In this document: piece after piece, positions 34,663 to 43,240 of the stretch
How positions within the stretch are numbered: position 1 is the stretch's first letter
How the letters are laid out: the number at the start of each line of letters is the position of its first letter
Assembly (NCBI RefSeq): GCF_007743815.1
Contig: NZ_CP036265.1
Coordinates: 2,684,823 to 2,748,822, forward strand
DNA: 64,000 nt
Reading direction: 5' to 3'
Source of the DNA: Alienimonas californiensis
GTDB taxonomy: Bacteria; Planctomycetota; Planctomycetia; Planctomycetales; Planctomycetaceae
Position numbers and translations under genes: made by a program
Notes under the pieces: model-generated
What the model saw: the letters and a program-made list of their open reading frames with translations, nothing else
Told to the model about the DNA's origin: nothing
The model's database searches: none

Positions 34663-35766
34663 ATGATCGTCTTTCTGCTCCAGGCGTTCGGCCCGCTGCT
34701 GGACTCCGCCGACGCGCTGGTCTCCGGGGACAGTCGGGTCTTCCTCGCCGGCCGCACCGTCGCCGCCGGGGTGACGGCGTTCTGCCTGGCCCTGCTGCTC
34801 GGCCCCAAGGCGATCGCCTGGCTGCGGGCCCGGTTCCGGGAAGAGGTAAAGAGCGCCAGCGGCACGCTGGATGCCCTCCACGCCAATAAAACAGGCACCC
34901 CGACGATGGGCGGCCTGTTCACCGTCGCCGCGACCCTGCTGGGCGGGGCGGTCTGGGGCGACCTCTCGAACCGCTTCGTGCAGGCGGGGCTGTTGGTGGT
35001 CGGCTCCTTCGCGGCGCTGGGCGCCGCAGACGACTGGGTGAAGCTCCGCACCGCTCGCCGCGGGCTGAGGGCGAAGGAAAAATTCGCGGTGCAGTTCGGC
35101 CTCGCGGCCCTCGCGGCGGTGGTGCTTCAGATTGCCCTCCAGGAGGCCGGGGCGACGACGGCGATCGTGCTGCCGCTGGGCGGACTCTCCATTCCTACCG
35201 GGCTGCTGTTCGTGCCCTGGATCGCTTTGGTGACGACGGCCGGGTCGAACGCGGTGAACCTGACCGACGGTCTCGACGGGCTCGCAGCCGGCTGTGCGGT
35301 GGTCTCCGGTGCCGCGGTGACGGGGCTGTGCTACCTCGCCGGGCACGCCGTTTGGGCGGAGCATCTGGCCGTGCCGCACGTCCGCGGCGGGGGCGAACTG
35401 GCCGTGCTGCTGAGCGCCGCGACCGGCGGGATGCTTGGCTTTCTCTGGTTCAATACGCACCCGGCGGAGGTGTTCATGGGGGACACCGGCGCCCTGTCGT
35501 TCGGCGGGCTGCTGGCCTTCGGGGCCGCGGCGGTGCGGCAGGAACTGTTGCTGATCCTCGTCGCCGGGGCCTTCGTGGCGGAGGCGGTCTCCGTGATCGG
35601 GCAGGTCGGCTGCTACCGGCTGTGGGGCTTCAAACCGATCGCGTGCAGTCCGCTGCACAACCACTTCGTCTTCCGCGGACACGCCGAGGGCCGCATCGTG
35701 GTGCGGTTCTGGATCGGCTCGGCAGTCTGCGCCGCGGCGGCGTTCGCCAGTCTGAACCTGCGATGA
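34663..35766 (+). CDS. mraY: Phospho-N-acetylmuramoyl-pentapeptide-transferase
   Basis: Membrane enzyme that makes lipid I from UDP-MurNAc-pentapeptide and undecaprenyl phosphate. The 367-residue polytopic protein shows NKTGTPTMGGLFTVAATLL, the Asp pair in GAADDWVKLRTAR, NAVNLTDGLDGLAAGC, EVFMGDTGALSFGG and CSPLHNHFVFRGHAEGRIVVRFW, all MraY signatures. It begins after two strong hairpins and ends overlapping ftsW (ATGA), so translation of the two is coupled. Confidence 0.96.
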   Translation: MIVFLLQAFGPLLDSADALVSGDSRVFLAGRTVAAGVTAFCLALLLGPKAIAWLRARFREEVKSASGTLDALHANKTGTPTMGGLFTVAATLLGGAVWGDLSNRFVQAGLLVVGSFAALGAADDWVKLRTARRGLRAKEKFAVQFGLAALAAVVLQIALQEAGATTAIVLPLGGLSIPTGLLFVPWIALVTTAGSNAVNLTDGLDGLAAGCAVVSGAAVTGLCYLAGHAVWAEHLAVPHVRGGGELAVLLSAATGGMLGFLWFNTHPAEVFMGDTGALSFGGLLAFGAAAVRQELLLILVAGAFVAEAVSVIGQVGCYRLWGFKPIACSPLHNHFVFRGHAEGRIVVRFWIGSAVCAAAAFASLNLR

Positions 35767-37022
35767 CGGCGGACGAAGTGCCCGATGAGCCCCGACCGTC
35801 AGGGAGGGGCCGTTCATCGACGGCCGATCGACAGACCGGTTCGCAGGCGCTTTGGATCCGTGAAAACGGCCCCTTCCTGACGGTCGGGGCTCCGGACCGT
35901 CCCGCCGGCGACGATCGCCGCGCCTTTCTCTGCGTCGCGGCGGTGCTGGCCGGGGTGGGGCTGACGGTCGCCCACTCGACCGCGATGGCCGAGCCGGACC
36001 CGGCCCGCGTGCTGGCGAAGTGCTGCATTTTGATGGCCGTCGCCGTTGCGGCGGGGATCGCTTGCGCCTGCACGCCGCCGCGGTGGATTCGCCGGCTGAC
36101 CCCCTGGCTGCTGGCGGCGACCGTCCTGCTGCTGGTCGTCGTGCTGATCCCCGGGGTGGGGGTGAAAAGCGGCGGGGCCCGGCGCTGGCTACGGGCCGCG
36201 GGGGTGAGCGTGCAGCCGGCGGAACTCGCCAAGCTGTGCGTGCCGCTGGCGATCGCCTTCCGCCCCGTGCCCCCCCGACGCCTGCTGACCGGCCGGTTCG
36301 GGCTTGGTTCGTTACGAAGAGCGTTTGGCCTGTGGCCGGCCGTGTTGTGCGCGGGGCTGATCGCGGCGGAGCCGGACCTCTCCACGGCGATCACCGTGCT
36401 GCTGGGGGCGACGGCGGCCGTCTGGCTGCGGGGCTGGCCGGCGTGGCCGTTCGCGGCGGGCCTCTGTGCGGCCGTCCCCGCCGCCGCGGGGACTTTTTGG
36501 CTGCGACCGTACCAGTGGAACCGGGTCACGGCGTTCGTCGAAGCTCTCGCCGACCCCGCCGCCGCCCCGTATCAGGTTCGGCAGGGGGCCGTGGCGCTGG
36601 GATCGGGCGGCGTGTGGGGCTGCGGGCTGGGCCGCGGCTGGCAGAAACTGAGCTTCCTGCCCGAGGCCGACGACGACTTCGCCCTCGCCGCCGTCGGGGA
36701 GGAACTGGGCCTCGTCGGCGCCGGCGGGGTGCTGTTGCTGTGGATCCTGCTGGCCTGGTTCGGCCTGCGGGCGATCCGCTTCGCCCCGCCGGTGCGGCGG
36801 GCCGCGGCCGGGGCGCTGGTCGTCCAACTCGTCGGACAGGCGCTGTTGAACGCCGGCGTGGTCTGCGGCCTGCTCCCGCCGACCGGCATCCCGCACCCGT
36901 TCCTCTCCCGCGGGGGGAGCAGTCTGGTGGTGACCTGCGCCGCGATCGGCCTCGTCCTTGCCCTCGGACGCCCTGGGGACTCTCACAGACTCCAAGCTAA
37001 AGAGTCAGGTGACTCCCCATGA
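35763..37022 (+). CDS. ftsW: Cell-division SEDS glycosyltransferase FtsW
   Basis: SEDS-family peptidoglycan polymerase working with a class B PBP at the septum. The 419-residue product has about ten membrane segments and the conserved KSGGARRWLRAAGVSVQPAELAKL, the GEELGLVGAGG turn and GIPHPFLSRGGSSLVVTC motifs. The start overlaps the mraY stop (ATGA) and the stop overlaps the murG start (ATGA). Residues about 9-43 of the cytosolic N-terminus are encoded by a 104-base inverted repeat and look unlike any FtsW. FtsW rather than RodA is chosen because of the mur context. Confidence 0.92.
   Translation: MTADEVPDEPRPSGRGRSSTADRQTGSQALWIRENGPFLTVGAPDRPAGDDRRAFLCVAAVLAGVGLTVAHSTAMAEPDPARVLAKCCILMAVAVAAGIACACTPPRWIRRLTPWLLAATVLLLVVVLIPGVGVKSGGARRWLRAAGVSVQPAELAKLCVPLAIAFRPVPPRRLLTGRFGLGSLRRAFGLWPAVLCAGLIAAEPDLSTAITVLLGATAAVWLRGWPAWPFAAGLCAAVPAAAGTFWLRPYQWNRVTAFVEALADPAAAPYQVRQGAVALGSGGVWGCGLGRGWQKLSFLPEADDDFALAAVGEELGLVGAGGVLLLWILLAWFGLRAIRFAPPVRRAAAGALVVQLVGQALLNAGVVCGLLPPTGIPHPFLSRGGSSLVVTCAAIGLVLALGRPGDSHRLQAKESGDSP
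35788..35891 (+). repeat. Family E inverted repeat inside ftsW
   Basis: Inverted arms of 27 bp with one mismatch (left starts AGCCCCGACCGTCAGG at 35788; right ends at 35891), with a 50-base centre, inside the 5' coding part of ftsW. A half-copy (CGACCGTCAGGGAGCG) lies near 44565. On the opposite strand the arm reads PLPDGRGS, a peptide I remember from many short planctomycete gene predictions; that is memory, not a search. Confidence 0.85.
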
Positions 37023-38026
37023 CTCACCGCCAACTCCCGCTGGTCCTGTTCTGCGGCGGCGGCAGCGGCGGGCACCTCACCCCCGGCCTCGCCGTCGCGG
37101 ACGAACTCCAGCGTGGCGACGCCCCGCCGGAGATCCTGTTCCTCACCGGCGACCGCCCGGTGGAACGGCGGATGATGGCCGCCGAGCCCTTCCCGCACCG
37201 GGCGTTCCCCCTCGGATCGCTGCGGCGGACAGTCACCTCCTTGCCCGCCGCGCGCGGTTTCGCGGGCACCTTTCGTGCGGCCCGCGACGCCGCAAGCGGC
37301 CGGCCCGCGGTCGCCGTCGGCACCGGCGGCTACGCCAGCGTGCCCGGCGTCCTGGGGGCGAAGTCGGCGGGCGCGGCGGTCGTGTTGTTGGAGGTGAACG
37401 CCGTCCCCGGCCGGGCGACGCGGGCGCTGCGATCGCTCGCCGAGGCCATCGTTTCAGACGTGCCGGTGCGATTGCCCGCTTCGCTACCGGCGGAGGAGCG
37501 GCGTTCGCTGCTGATTCTGGGCGGGAGCCAGGGGGCGGCGTCGCTGGACGCCGCCGTGCCGGCCGCCGCCGCGGCGCTGCGGGAGGAACTGCGGGGCTGG
37601 ACCGTGCGGCACCAGTGCGGCACGGACGCGGCGACGATCGCCGCGGCGTACGGGGCCGCGGGCGTGACGGCGGAGGTCGCCCCGTTCTTCCCCAACGCCG
37701 CCTCCCGGTTGGCCGCGGCGACGCTGGCGATCGTTCGTGGCGGGGCCGTCACGCTGGCGGAGGCGGAGGCGCTGGGCGCGCCGATCGTCGTCGTCCCCCA
37801 CCCGCGGGCGCCGGACGATCATCAAACGGCGAACGCCCGACGTTTGGCGGAGCGTTCAGACCGCTGTCGCGTCGTCACGGACGACGGGCGCTTGGCGGAG
37901 AGCCTCGCCAAGGCGCTGCATCCGTGGCTGACGGCCCCGCCGCCGCGGCGCCCGGCGCCGGGATCGACCGCCGCCGCGGACGCCGCGGCCTTGATTCGTG
38001 CGGAACTCCGGCGGCTCTCGGGGTAG
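37019..38026 (+). CDS. murG: UDP-GlcNAc: undecaprenyl-PP-MurNAc-pentapeptide transferase
   Basis: Peripheral membrane GT-B transferase that converts lipid I to lipid II. The 335-residue product has the N-terminal GGGSGGHLTPGLAVADEL loop, VGTGGYASVPG, the second loop LLILGGSQGAASLDAAV and RGGAVTLAEAEALGAPIVVVPHP with DHQTANARRL, matching the donor site. It is a little shorter than E. coli MurG (355). It overlaps ftsW by four bases (ATGA) and ends the peptidoglycan block; murC, which often follows, is absent. Confidence 0.94.
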   Translation: MTHRQLPLVLFCGGGSGGHLTPGLAVADELQRGDAPPEILFLTGDRPVERRMMAAEPFPHRAFPLGSLRRTVTSLPAARGFAGTFRAARDAASGRPAVAVGTGGYASVPGVLGAKSAGAAVVLLEVNAVPGRATRALRSLAEAIVSDVPVRLPASLPAEERRSLLILGGSQGAASLDAAVPAAAAALREELRGWTVRHQCGTDAATIAAAYGAAGVTAEVAPFFPNAASRLAAATLAIVRGGAVTLAEAEALGAPIVVVPHPRAPDDHQTANARRLAERSDRCRVVTDDGRLAESLAKALHPWLTAPPPRRPAPGSTAAADAAALIRAELRRLSG

Positions 38027-38058
38027 ACTCTCGTTCGTCCTCCGCCGAGCCGTCCCCC

Positions 38059-38298
38059 GTGCGTCCGCAGCATCAATTCGATTGGAGTCACTTCTGGAAG
38101 TGGCTGCCGGCGTATCTGGCGGTCGTGCTGGCGTTGTACGTGCTCGCCGCGGGGCCGCTCTATTATCCGATCTATTACGGCGTCCACTCCGGCGCGAACT
38201 CGTTTCTCGTGCGGCTGTATTTGCCGCTGATGGTCCTGTGCGAGGCCGTCCCGCCGATCGGGGCGGCGATGGACTGGTATCTGCAATTTTGGGTGTAA
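38059..38298 (+). CDS. Small two-helix membrane protein, 79 aa
   Basis: Not recognised. Starting at a GTG 33 bases after murG (VRPQHQFDWSHFWKWLPAYL), it has a first membrane segment (YLAVVLALYVLAAGPLYY) and a second (LYLPLMVLCEAVPPIGAAM). Aromatic residues at the borders (YYPIYYGV) support a real membrane protein rather than a random frame. The long open frame extends upstream through murG in another frame, but only this part has coding character. It converges with uvrB, 13 bases away. A role with murG is only suggested by position. Confidence 0.72.
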   Translation: MRPQHQFDWSHFWKWLPAYLAVVLALYVLAAGPLYYPIYYGVHSGANSFLVRLYLPLMVLCEAVPPIGAAMDWYLQFWV

Positions 38299-38311
38299 CG
38301 CCGCGGCGCCG

Positions 38312-40405
38312 TCACTGACCGGAGGAACCGGCCGGCTTGGGCACCCGTTCGCCCTTCTTGCCGCCGCCGCGGCCCCGCCGGCCGCGTTTGCCGCGACCGC
38401 CGGCGGGACGCAGGTCGGATTCCTCCAACGCCTCACCGATGCGGTCGCTGAGCTTGGCAACTTTGTCCCGCAGGCCGGCGGCCTTCTCGAACTCCAGGTT
38501 CTCCGCGGCGGTCAGCATCTCCTTTTCCAACTCGGCGATCAGTTCCTTCGTAATCGTGACCGTGCCGGGGGCGGCGGTGACGGCTTCGCGGACGCTGCGG
38601 TTCGCCTGCACCTCGGATTCGATACCCCCGCTGATTTTGCGGGTCGTGGAGCGGGGCGTGATGCCGTGCTTTTTATTGTGAGCGATCTGAATTGCCCGGC
38701 GGCGGTTCGTCTCCTCCATCGCCCGGGCCATGCTCTCGGTGACGCGGTCGGCGTATAAAAAGACCTCCGCGTTGACATTCCGGGCGCTGCGGCCGATCGT
38801 TTGAATGAGGCTCGTTTCGCTCCGCAGGAAGCCTTCTTTATCGGCGTCGAGGATCGCCACCAGCGAGACCTCCGGCAGGTCCAGCCCTTCCCGCAGCAGG
38901 TTCACGCCGATGACGACGTCGTGGCTGCCCTCCCGCAATTCGCGGAGCACCTGGACCCGCTCAATCGCGTCCATCTCGCTGTGCAGCCACATACATTTCA
39001 CGCCGTCTTCCTGAAGATAGGCGGTGAGGTCTTCGCTGAGCCGCTTCGTCAGGCAGGTGACCAGCACCCGCTCGCCGCGTTCGACGCGTTTGGCGATCTG
39101 CTCCCGCAGGTGGGGCACTTGGCCGCGGGCGGGGACGACATGAATTTGCGGGTCGACCAGGCCGGTCGGGCGGATCACCTGCTCGACGATCTCCCCGCCG
39201 GTGAGGTCTAATTCCCACTCGTTCGGCGTGGCGGAGACGAAAATTGTCTGTCCGCGGCGCTCCTCCCACTCCTCGAACTTGAGCGGGCGGTTGTCCATCG
39301 CCATCGGCAGGCGGAATCCGTGTTCCACCAGCGTTTTCTTGCGGGCGTGGTCGCCGTTGAACATCGCCCGCACCTGCGGCACGGAGACGTGCGATTCGTC
39401 GATGACGGTCAGGAAATCCTTCGGGAAAAAGTCCAGCAGCGTGTCGGGCGGCTGGCCCGGTTGGCGGCCGGCGAGGGCCCGGCTGTAGTTCTCGATGCCG
39501 GGGCAGAAGCCGGCCTCCTTCATTAATTCGAGGTCGTACCGCGTCCGGGCGCTGAGGCGCTGGGCTTCGAGCAGCTTGCCTTCCTTGTGGAACTGTTCGA
39601 GCTGGGCGTTTAATTCGTCCTCGATCTCCTTGATCGCCCGGTCCATCTTGTCCGCCGGCATCACGAAGTGCTTGGCGGGATAGATGTACGCCTCGTCGAC
39701 CTTCTTGATCGTCTCCCCGCTGGTGGGGTTGATGACGGACAGGCTCTCCACCTCGTCGCCCCACAATTCAATGCGGTAGGCGAATTCCTCGTAGGCGGGC
39801 CAGAGTTCGATGGTGTCCCCCCGCACCCGGAACCGGCCGCGGGCGAGGTCGTAGTCGTTGCGGTCGTATTGGATGTCGATGAACTTCAGCAGCGCCTCGT
39901 CGCGGTCCAGTTCCTCCCCCACCTGGATCGGTACCATCATGTTGACGTATTCCTTCGGGCTGCCGAGCCCGTAGATGCAACTGACCGAGGAGACGACGAT
40001 CACGTCCCGGCGGCTGACGAGCTGGCTCGTCGCCTGCAATCTCAGGCGGTCGATCTCCTCGTTGATGCTGGAGTCCTTCTCGATATAGATATCCCGCGCG
40101 GGGATATACGCCTCCGGCTGGTAGTAATCGTAATAACTGACGAAATAACTGACGGCGTTGTGCGGGAAGAACTCCCGCAACTCCCCGTAGAGCTGGGCGG
40201 CCAGGGTTTTATTGTGCGAGAGGACGAGCGTGGGCTTCTGGACCCGCTCGATCACGTTGGCGATCGTGAACGTCTTGCCGGAGCCGGTGACGCCGAGCAA
40301 CACCTGATCGCGCTCGCCGTCCGTTAAACCCCGCGTGAGGGCGTCGATCGCTTTGGGCTGATCACCGCCGGGGGCGAACTCGCTGACGACCTCGAACTTC
40401 GGCAC
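38312..40405 (-). CDS. uvrB: Excinuclease ABC subunit B
   Basis: Damage-verification helicase of nucleotide excision repair. The 697-residue product has Walker A GVTGSGKTFTIANVI, the beta-hairpin region SYYDYYQPEAYIPARDIYIEKDSSIN, DESHVSVPQVRAMFNGD, the YRI/RGQ helicase motifs (QTIGRSARN) and a C-terminal UVR domain (LEKEMLTAAENLEFEKAAGLRD) that contacts UvrA or UvrC. The tail is Gly/Arg-rich. Motifs and length (E. coli 673) are canonical. No genuine uvrA or uvrC is in the window. Confidence 0.97.
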   Translation of the reverse strand: MPKFEVVSEFAPGGDQPKAIDALTRGLTDGERDQVLLGVTGSGKTFTIANVIERVQKPTLVLSHNKTLAAQLYGELREFFPHNAVSYFVSYYDYYQPEAYIPARDIYIEKDSSINEEIDRLRLQATSQLVSRRDVIVVSSVSCIYGLGSPKEYVNMMVPIQVGEELDRDEALLKFIDIQYDRNDYDLARGRFRVRGDTIELWPAYEEFAYRIELWGDEVESLSVINPTSGETIKKVDEAYIYPAKHFVMPADKMDRAIKEIEDELNAQLEQFHKEGKLLEAQRLSARTRYDLELMKEAGFCPGIENYSRALAGRQPGQPPDTLLDFFPKDFLTVIDESHVSVPQVRAMFNGDHARKKTLVEHGFRLPMAMDNRPLKFEEWEERRGQTIFVSATPNEWELDLTGGEIVEQVIRPTGLVDPQIHVVPARGQVPHLREQIAKRVERGERVLVTCLTKRLSEDLTAYLQEDGVKCMWLHSEMDAIERVQVLRELREGSHDVVIGVNLLREGLDLPEVSLVAILDADKEGFLRSETSLIQTIGRSARNVNAEVFLYADRVTESMARAMEETNRRRAIQIAHNKKHGITPRSTTRKISGGIESEVQANRSVREAVTAAPGTVTITKELIAELEKEMLTAAENLEFEKAAGLRDKVAKLSDRIGEALEESDLRPAGGRGKRGRRGRGGGKKGERVPKPAGSSGQ

Positions 40406-40434
40406 GGTGACAGTCGGGGGGGCAGGGGGTGCGT

Positions 40435-40534
40435 CGTGAGCCCGAAGCGCAAGCGAGGCCGGGGCGGGGGCGATTATAGGCGCCGCGTCCGGCGACCGGG
40501 CCGCTCCGACCCTCGCTTGCGCTTCGGGCTCACG
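40435..40534. repeat. Family C inverted repeat between uvrB and scpA
   Basis: 24-bp inverted arms (left 40435-40458, right 40511-40534), each reading CGTGAGCCCGAAGCGCAAGC plus four bases, around a 52-base centre. The arms match those at 11542-11601. The right arm includes the scpA stop codon (40530-40532). Confidence 0.85.
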
Positions 40535-41333
40535 AATCGGCCGGGGGTAGAATCACGATCGGGCCGAAGTTCCGGGCCTGCTCCGCCCGGAAGCGGTGGT
40601 GGCGGAGCAGTTCCAGCACGGCGAGGAAGGCCCCGGTGACGGCGTCGCGGTCGCGAGGGTCGGCGAAACAGTCCTCGAACCGCAGCCGGCCCTCCTTGCG
40701 GACACGGGCGGCGAGAATCTCCACCCACTTCGCCACGGGGATCGCCTCCCGCTTCACCGTCCCGGCGCCGACCTCCTCGGCCGGTTCGATCACGCGGGCC
40801 AGCGCCCCGACCAGGTCCCACAGCTCCACGTCGCGGATCCGGTCGGCCCCGCCGTGGTCGTTGGAGGGTCGCTCCACGATCCGCGGCAGCCGCTCCGCGG
40901 CGCCGGAAGCCCGGCGTTCGAGGGCGGCGGCGGCCTCCTTATAACGGCGGTATTCCAGCAACCGGCTCAGCAGGGCGGTGCGGTCCTCGCTGGGGGCTTC
41001 CTCCTTCGTCTTCTTCGGGGCGACCGGCAGCGCCCGCTTGCTCTTCATCTCCACCAGGTGGGTCGCGGCGGAGAGGAAATCGCCCGTGCCGTCCAGATCC
41101 AGGAACCCCAGCGTCCGGCTGTAGGCTTCGAACTGGCCGACGACCTGCGCCAGCGGCAGATCGAGCAGGTCCAGCTCGCTGCGGCGGGCGAGATGGTGCA
41201 GCAGGTCGATCGGGCCGACGTACAGGTCCAGCTCCGCCCGGAACCCCTCCGGCTCCGGCGGTTCGGCGACCGCCCCGTTCCCGGGACGCTGTTCGGGGCG
41301 ATGCACCGAGAGGGCGGGGCCGTCAGTCTTCAT
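40530..41333 (-). CDS. scpA: Segregation and condensation protein A
   Basis: ScpA is the kleisin partner of SMC, needed for chromosome segregation. I start it at MKTDGPALSVHRPEQRP; the frame is open further upstream but overlaps tsaE in a different frame. The 267-residue protein has FRAELDLYVGPIDLLHHLARRSELDLLDLPL (family N-terminal motif), then LVEMKSKRALP, EYRRYKEAAAALE and a winged-helix C-terminus (FLAVLELLRHHRFRAEQ). It overlaps the end of tsaE by 11 bases. scpB is not in the window. Confidence 0.92.
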   Translation of the reverse strand: MKTDGPALSVHRPEQRPGNGAVAEPPEPEGFRAELDLYVGPIDLLHHLARRSELDLLDLPLAQVVGQFEAYSRTLGFLDLDGTGDFLSAATHLVEMKSKRALPVAPKKTKEEAPSEDRTALLSRLLEYRRYKEAAAALERRASGAAERLPRIVERPSNDHGGADRIRDVELWDLVGALARVIEPAEEVGAGTVKREAIPVAKWVEILAARVRKEGRLRFEDCFADPRDRDAVTGAFLAVLELLRHHRFRAEQARNFGPIVILPPADS

Positions 41334-41946
41334 CGCGGCCCGCGGCGGGGAGGGAGGCCGGGTCGAACGCGGCGAGGATCGCATCCCGCAGGCGGCGGGA
41401 GTCCGGGCCGCCGGCGGACAGGGCGACGGAGCGGCTCGTCTCGCCGGTCGCGGCGAGAGATAAGGTGAGGCGGTCGGTCGGCAACACCTCATCCACCCGC
41501 TCGGCCCATTCGATCAGCATGGCGCCGGACTCGATGAACTCCTCCGGGCCGAGGTTCAGGTAGTCGTCCTCGTCCGCCAGCCGGTAGGCGTCGAGGTGGA
41601 AGAGGAGGGGCGGAAGTCGCAGTTCGGCGGGGACGCGAGGAGCGGTCCGGGCGACGTACTCGCGGACGAGGGTGAACGTGGGGCTGCCGATCTGCTCCGG
41701 TTCCACGCCGCAGGCCAGCGCCACGGCCCGCACCAGCCGGGTCTTGCCGGCGCCCAGTTCGCCGTTCAGCCCGACGACCGACCCGACCCGCAACAGGGAG
41801 GCGAGGACGCGGCCGAGCCGGTCAGTGTCGGTTTCGTTGGAAAGCGTGAGGATCGCAGCGGTCCGGGAGTCGGCGTCCGCCCCACCGGCAAGCGCCGTGC
41901 CATCCGGGGGTGAGGCGGCGGGAGGATTGTGTAAAGATTGGGGCAT
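41323..41946 (-). CDS. tsaE: tRNA threonylcarbamoyladenosine biosynthesis protein TsaE
   Basis: ATPase subunit of the t6A tRNA modification machinery. I start it at MPQSLHNPPAASPPDG; the frame upstream is low-complexity and antisense to the next gene. The 207-residue product has GLNGELGAGKTRLVRAVA (Walker A), IGSPTFTLVREYVA, LFHLDAYRL and the LIEWAERVDEVLP segment, all TsaE. It has about 50 extra residues at the N-terminus relative to the family. Its ATG overlaps the ATG of the divergent Ntn-hydrolase gene (CATG). Confidence 0.93.
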   Translation of the reverse strand: MPQSLHNPPAASPPDGTALAGGADADSRTAAILTLSNETDTDRLGRVLASLLRVGSVVGLNGELGAGKTRLVRAVALACGVEPEQIGSPTFTLVREYVARTAPRVPAELRLPPLLFHLDAYRLADEDDYLNLGPEEFIESGAMLIEWAERVDEVLPTDRLTLSLAATGETSRSVALSAGGPDSRRLRDAILAAFDPASLPAAGRDED

Positions 41947-43030
41947 GTCGCGCTCCGCCGATCCGCCGCACTTCGCAGGGCCCGGCGGCGGGGGCGCGGC
42001 CGGCGGCGGGCTGCCGCCCTGGGCGGACGCCCCGTCGGTGCGGTTGAACGGCGATCTTCCCCCCGCCGAGCGCTTCCGGCAACTGCCCGCCGATAGCCTG
42101 GGGCGCTGTCGGGAACTGCTCGCCGACCTGCGGGCCCACCTGCCCACCGGCGCCGGCGGGCTGGCACTGGCCGTCAACGCCCGCACCAAGGGGCGCTGGC
42201 GGGCGGAGGCGGAGGCTCTCGCCGAACTGCTGGACACCACCTGGGCCGAGGTGCTGGTGGCGAACTGCACCTACGACCTGGCCCTCAGCGGGTTCGCCTG
42301 CAGCACGGCGGCGCTGGCCACGCCCCACGGCCCCGTACTGGCCCGCAACATGGACTGGAGCCCCGCCGGCCCGCTGGCCCGCGCCAGCCTGCTGGTGGAA
42401 ACCCGCTACGACGCGGAACCGGGCGGCGCGCCGCTGACCGTCTGGAACGCCGGATGGCCGGGCGGCATCGGGGTGGTGACGGGGCAGAGTTCCCGCGGGT
42501 TCGCCCTGGCGTTGAACGCGGTCGGCGTCGCCGGGGCGCCGGACCTGCTGGGCTGTCCGGCGCTGCTGTTCCTCCGCCGCGTGCTGACGGTCGCCCGGGA
42601 CTTCGCCGACGCGGTGGTCCGCATCCGGCGGGAGCGGCTGGTCTGCGGGGCGATCGTGACGGTGGTGGGCCGGGAGAACTCGGAGCGGGTCGTGGTCGAG
42701 CGCACGCCCCGCCGCAGCGGGGTGACCTGGGGCGAAGGAAGCGACCCGCTGGTGGCGACCAACCACTTCCGCGTGTTGGACGCCGGCGGGGGCGGCGAGG
42801 CGGCGCCCCCCGACGGCGACGTGATCGGGCATTCGCACGAGCGGCTGGCCGCCCTATACGAGGCGGCCCCCCGCGGCGAAGTGAGCGACGGCGGCTGCTT
42901 CTACGCCCTGACCGAGCCGGACGTCATCCAGAACTGCACCGCCCAGCACATCGTCTGCCGTCCCTCGGAGGGCACGGTGCGACTGGCGGTTCCCCGGGCG
43001 CTCCTGACCCCCGGCGTCTGCGGGTGGTGA
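41945..43030 (+). CDS. Ntn-type C-N hydrolase (acid ceramidase/NAAA or acyltransferase-like)
   Basis: A 361-residue enzyme of the N-terminal nucleophile superfamily related to acid ceramidase, N-acylethanolamine amidase and choloylglycine hydrolases. It carries GFACSTAALATPHGPVLARNMDWSP: a Cys (residue 119) that would be the nucleophile after self-cleavage, followed by the characteristic RNMDW. Other family features are NAGWPGGIGVVTGQSSRGFALALNA and VATNHFRV. The substrate is unknown. It starts at the CATG shared with tsaE; a later start cannot be excluded. The C-terminus is complete. Confidence 0.8.
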   Translation: MSRSADPPHFAGPGGGGAAGGGLPPWADAPSVRLNGDLPPAERFRQLPADSLGRCRELLADLRAHLPTGAGGLALAVNARTKGRWRAEAEALAELLDTTWAEVLVANCTYDLALSGFACSTAALATPHGPVLARNMDWSPAGPLARASLLVETRYDAEPGGAPLTVWNAGWPGGIGVVTGQSSRGFALALNAVGVAGAPDLLGCPALLFLRRVLTVARDFADAVVRIRRERLVCGAIVTVVGRENSERVVVERTPRRSGVTWGEGSDPLVATNHFRVLDAGGGGEAAPPDGDVIGHSHERLAALYEAAPRGEVSDGGCFYALTEPDVIQNCTAQHIVCRPSEGTVRLAVPRALLTPGVCGW

Positions 43031-43240
43031 AGACCCTGATTCCGCGGCTAGGGGAGCGGTTGGCGTCGCGAACGCTGCCCCTGAAGGTTTCTGTCGCGTT
43101 TTGAAGCAGATTGGTCGCCCATCGACCGTCGAAAGCGTTGCAGAATTGAGCGCCGGCGGTCGATCGACGTTCACCTGAACGAACGTGGACGGCAGATCTG
43201 GGTGCTTGAGGGAAACCCGACACAACTTGGGGGGAGGGGA

